From CAZKKF01 sp964553285 (GTDB lineage Bacteria; Patescibacteriota; Minisyncoccia; Phycocordibacterales; Zambryskibacteraceae): a DNA stretch of 21,734 bases. The stretch lies in NCBI GenBank assembly GCA_964553285.1, contig CAZKKF010000012.1:1-21734 (forward strand), in the 5' to 3' direction. The notes beneath the pieces are model-generated. The model was not told where the DNA came from. It saw nothing but the letters and a program-made list of their open reading frames with translations, and did no database searches. Made by a program: the position numbers and the translations under genes. Below, in pieces: positions 20,174 to 21,734 of the stretch. Each line of letters begins with the position of its first letter. The stretch's first letter is position 1.

Positions 20174-21129
20174 ATGCATGATCTGGTAATCGTTGGCGGC
20201 GGGCCAGCAGGAGTATCTGCGGCAGTGTACGCGGCCCGCAAAAAACTAAAGACCGTTTTTATAACCGAATCCTTCGGCGGACAAAGTCTGGATTCCGAAG
20301 ACATACAAAACTGGATAGGCACTCCCCACATATCCGGTCGCGGCTTGGCCGAGATTTTTGAGAATCATCTGCGCGAATATGCGGGAGATACTGTGGACAT
20401 AGCCTTGGGAGAAAGGGTGGAGAAAGTGGAGCGAATAGACGGCGGCTTTGCCATAACAGCCGGAGGAAAGAGATATGAAGCCCGGGCACTGCTTGTTACC
20501 ACAGGCTCTGTAAGAAGAAAGCTTGATATAAAAGGAGCGGAGGAGTTTGAGAACAAGGGCATCACCTACTGTGCGTCTTGCGACGGCCCGATGTTTGCGG
20601 ACAAGAACGTGGTAGTGATAGGCGGAGGCAACGCGGGTTTTGAGACCGCCGCACAGCTTTTGGCTTATACAAAAAGCGTAACCCTGCTTCAGCGCAGTGA
20701 CCGATTCAGAGCAGATGAAATGACTGTTGAAGCCGTGCTTGCAAACCCCAAGATGAAAGCGGTTTTGAATGCCGAGCCAGTGGAGGNNNNNNNNNNAAGG
20801 GAGACAAGTTTGTGAGCGCCTTGGTTTACAGAGACACTCTGTCGGGCGAGCTTGTGGAAATACCCACAGAGGGCGTGTTTGTGGAAATAGGACTCATACC
20901 AAACTCCGGTCTGGTAAAGGAGCTTGTGGAAATAAACCAATACGGACAGATAGTGATAGACCCCCTTACCCAGTCCACCAGCGCCCACGGCATCTGGGCG
21001 GCGGGAGACGTAACGGATGTGCTGTATCACCAAAACAATATCGCTTCGGGAGACGGCGTGAAAGCCCTGGAAGATATATACATGTTCCTGCGGGCGGGCG
21101 GCAGCAGGAAAAATACCGACTTCAGATAG
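20174..21129 (+). CDS. trxB: Thioredoxin reductase, interrupted by an assembly gap
   Basis: An FAD/NADPH oxidoreductase that reduces thioredoxin. The N-terminal FAD motif is GGGPAGVSAAVYAARK, the redox pair is in YCASCDGPMF, the NADPH motif is GGGNAGFETA, and the C-terminal FAD motif is GIWAAGDVTD. Ten Ns at 20787-20796 interrupt it, and the frame after the gap is shifted by one base relative to a 10-nt gap. Both halves read cleanly (NAEPVE before, KGDKFVSALVYRD after), so the true missing length must leave remainder 2 on division by 3, probably very few bases. I treat it as one intact gene, not a frameshift. It follows ftsZ by 43 nt. Confidence 0.92.
20787..20796. other. Assembly gap (run of ten N)
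   Basis: Ten undetermined bases inside trxB. The length is nominal, because reading frame and family alignment require a different number (2, 5, 8 and so on). Confidence 0.98.
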
Positions 21130-21145
21130 TTTCTATAAAAAGAGC

Positions 21146-21176
21146 GGGCCGCCGAGACTTTAAGTCTCGGCGGCCC
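21146..21176. terminator. Bidirectional terminator after trxB
   Basis: GGGCCGCCGAGAC (21146-21158) pairs with GTCTCGGCGGCCC (21164-21176). On the minus strand GCTCTTTTTATAG follows, a good T tract for the 21194-21724 gene. On the + strand CTTGCCCTGTTTTCGTTTT follows. Confidence 0.85.
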
Positions 21177-21193
21177 CTTGCCCTGTTTTCGTT

Positions 21194-21724
21194 TTAGCCT
21201 CCGTTGGGAGGCCTGACTGGCCCTCCTCCACAGCAAGGCACCACCATGGTGGTGCCTCCCCTGGGCTTGTCCATCTGGTCCCAGATGTACGCGCCCAGGA
21301 AGCCGGTAGCCACAAGGCCGGTGATGGTCCAAAATACTTGTTTTCCGGACATGCCGCTAGGCCTCACCTCCACAGGATCCCGGCGGCGGGTGCGATCCAC
21401 AACCAAGTGGACCACAGTATCCCCTCGCGTGCGTGACACGCCGGACTGCTGCTGGCCTGCCATAACACTAGGTGGCGCAGGGTCTGGAACCACAACCTCT
21501 CTAGCAAGTACCCCTGGTGCGGGGAAATCGTCATAGATGACGTTTCCGCAGGAGAGAGTCAACACCCACCGGGACAGGTTGCTGTCCCAGAGGCACATCT
21601 CGTCCTTTGCGAAATCCCTGCTCCACCTGATGACATCAAGTACCGGGGCCGCGCCGTTCTTTACAACAAGACGCGACATCCTGGCTTTGCCCTTGGGACA
21701 CGGGGCCACGACGAGTGAGGCCAC
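21194..21724 (-). CDS. Unknown protein with a C-terminal membrane segment, 5' end uncertain
   Basis: A 176-residue reading from a GTG at 21724. The frame stays open to the window edge, so the gene may begin outside; an ATG at 21679 (MSRLVVKNG) is another possible start. I do not recognise it. The N-terminal two thirds are soluble with no obvious repeats. A membrane segment follows at about residues 130-148 (VFWTITGLVATGFLGAY), then the tail WDQMDKPRGGTTMVVPCCGGGP, rich in Gly, Pro and Cys. The arrangement suggests a protein anchored near its C-terminus. Its four isoleucines are all ATC. It ends at a strong bidirectional terminator, like the other cassette genes. Confidence 0.6.
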   Translation of the reverse strand: MASLVVAPCPKGKARMSRLVVKNGAAPVLDVIRWSRDFAKDEMCLWDSNLSRWVLTLSCGNVIYDDFPAPGVLAREVVVPDPAPPSVMAGQQQSGVSRTRGDTVVHLVVDRTRRRDPVEVRPSGMSGKQVFWTITGLVATGFLGAYIWDQMDKPRGGTTMVVPCCGGGPVRPPNGG

Positions 21725-21734
21725 ATAGGCGGAG

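Noticed and set aside
20174..21129. trxB as a pseudogene with a frameshift
   Set aside because: The frame change coincides exactly with the run of Ns, both halves keep all motifs, and a gap of nominal length explains it.

Overview
The window looks like a piece of a Patescibacteria (Candidate Phyla Radiation) genome, most likely in the Parcubacteria group. The reasons are compact gene order, many genes without a Shine-Dalgarno site, a string of tiny type IV secretion-type pilins, a four-domain ribosomal protein S1, a bS21/YbeY pair and FtsA/FtsZ. TGA works as a stop (for example at 1745-1747 and 4684-4686), so the recoded-TGA lineages are unlikely. The taxonomic call is an inference from gene content; no phylogeny was run.

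Layout. 1-621: four tRNA genes (Cys, partial; Leu-UAA; Lys-CUU; Leu-UAG). 637-2812: two single-gene units on the + strand, an SPFH/band-7 protein and an unknown membrane protein, each with a consensus-like promoter and a hairpin terminator. 2838-7850: a minus-strand surface cluster made of an orphan solute-binding protein, a very large Gly/Ser/Thr-repeat protein ending in a pilin-like membrane domain, and five small pilin-like proteins. 7870-8406: a methyltransferase. 8501-12070: a minus-strand operon of a degenerate metallo-beta-lactamase-fold protein, a small membrane protein and gyrA. 12173-12350: a consensus promoter driving a structured, terminated RNA of about 140 nt that I cannot assign. 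12527-13645: S1. 13719-14315 and 14382-16170: pth divergent from lepB plus a catalytically stripped HisRS paralogue. 16225-18150: rpsU, ybeY, ftsA. 18230-18766: a minus-strand cassette wedged between ftsA and ftsZ. 18955-21129: ftsZ and trxB, the latter broken by a run of ten Ns. 21194-21724: an unknown minus-strand membrane protein that may run off the window.

Two gene populations are visible. The core genes mostly lack Shine-Dalgarno sites, and several have a -10 box ending only 9-11 nt before the ATG, so they are probably leaderless. They use ATA freely for isoleucine. The four accessory genes (719, 1927, 18230, 21194) have almost no ATA. Three of them also show Shine-Dalgarno sites, strong promoters and private terminators; the promoter of the fourth lies outside the window. 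They look like independently transcribed cassettes.

The most interesting items are the repeat-pilin fusion and its pilin array, the unassigned structured RNA, the leaderless-promoter pattern, and three proteins that keep an enzyme fold but have lost its catalytic residues (HisRS-like, metallo-beta-lactamase-like, histidine-phosphatase-like).
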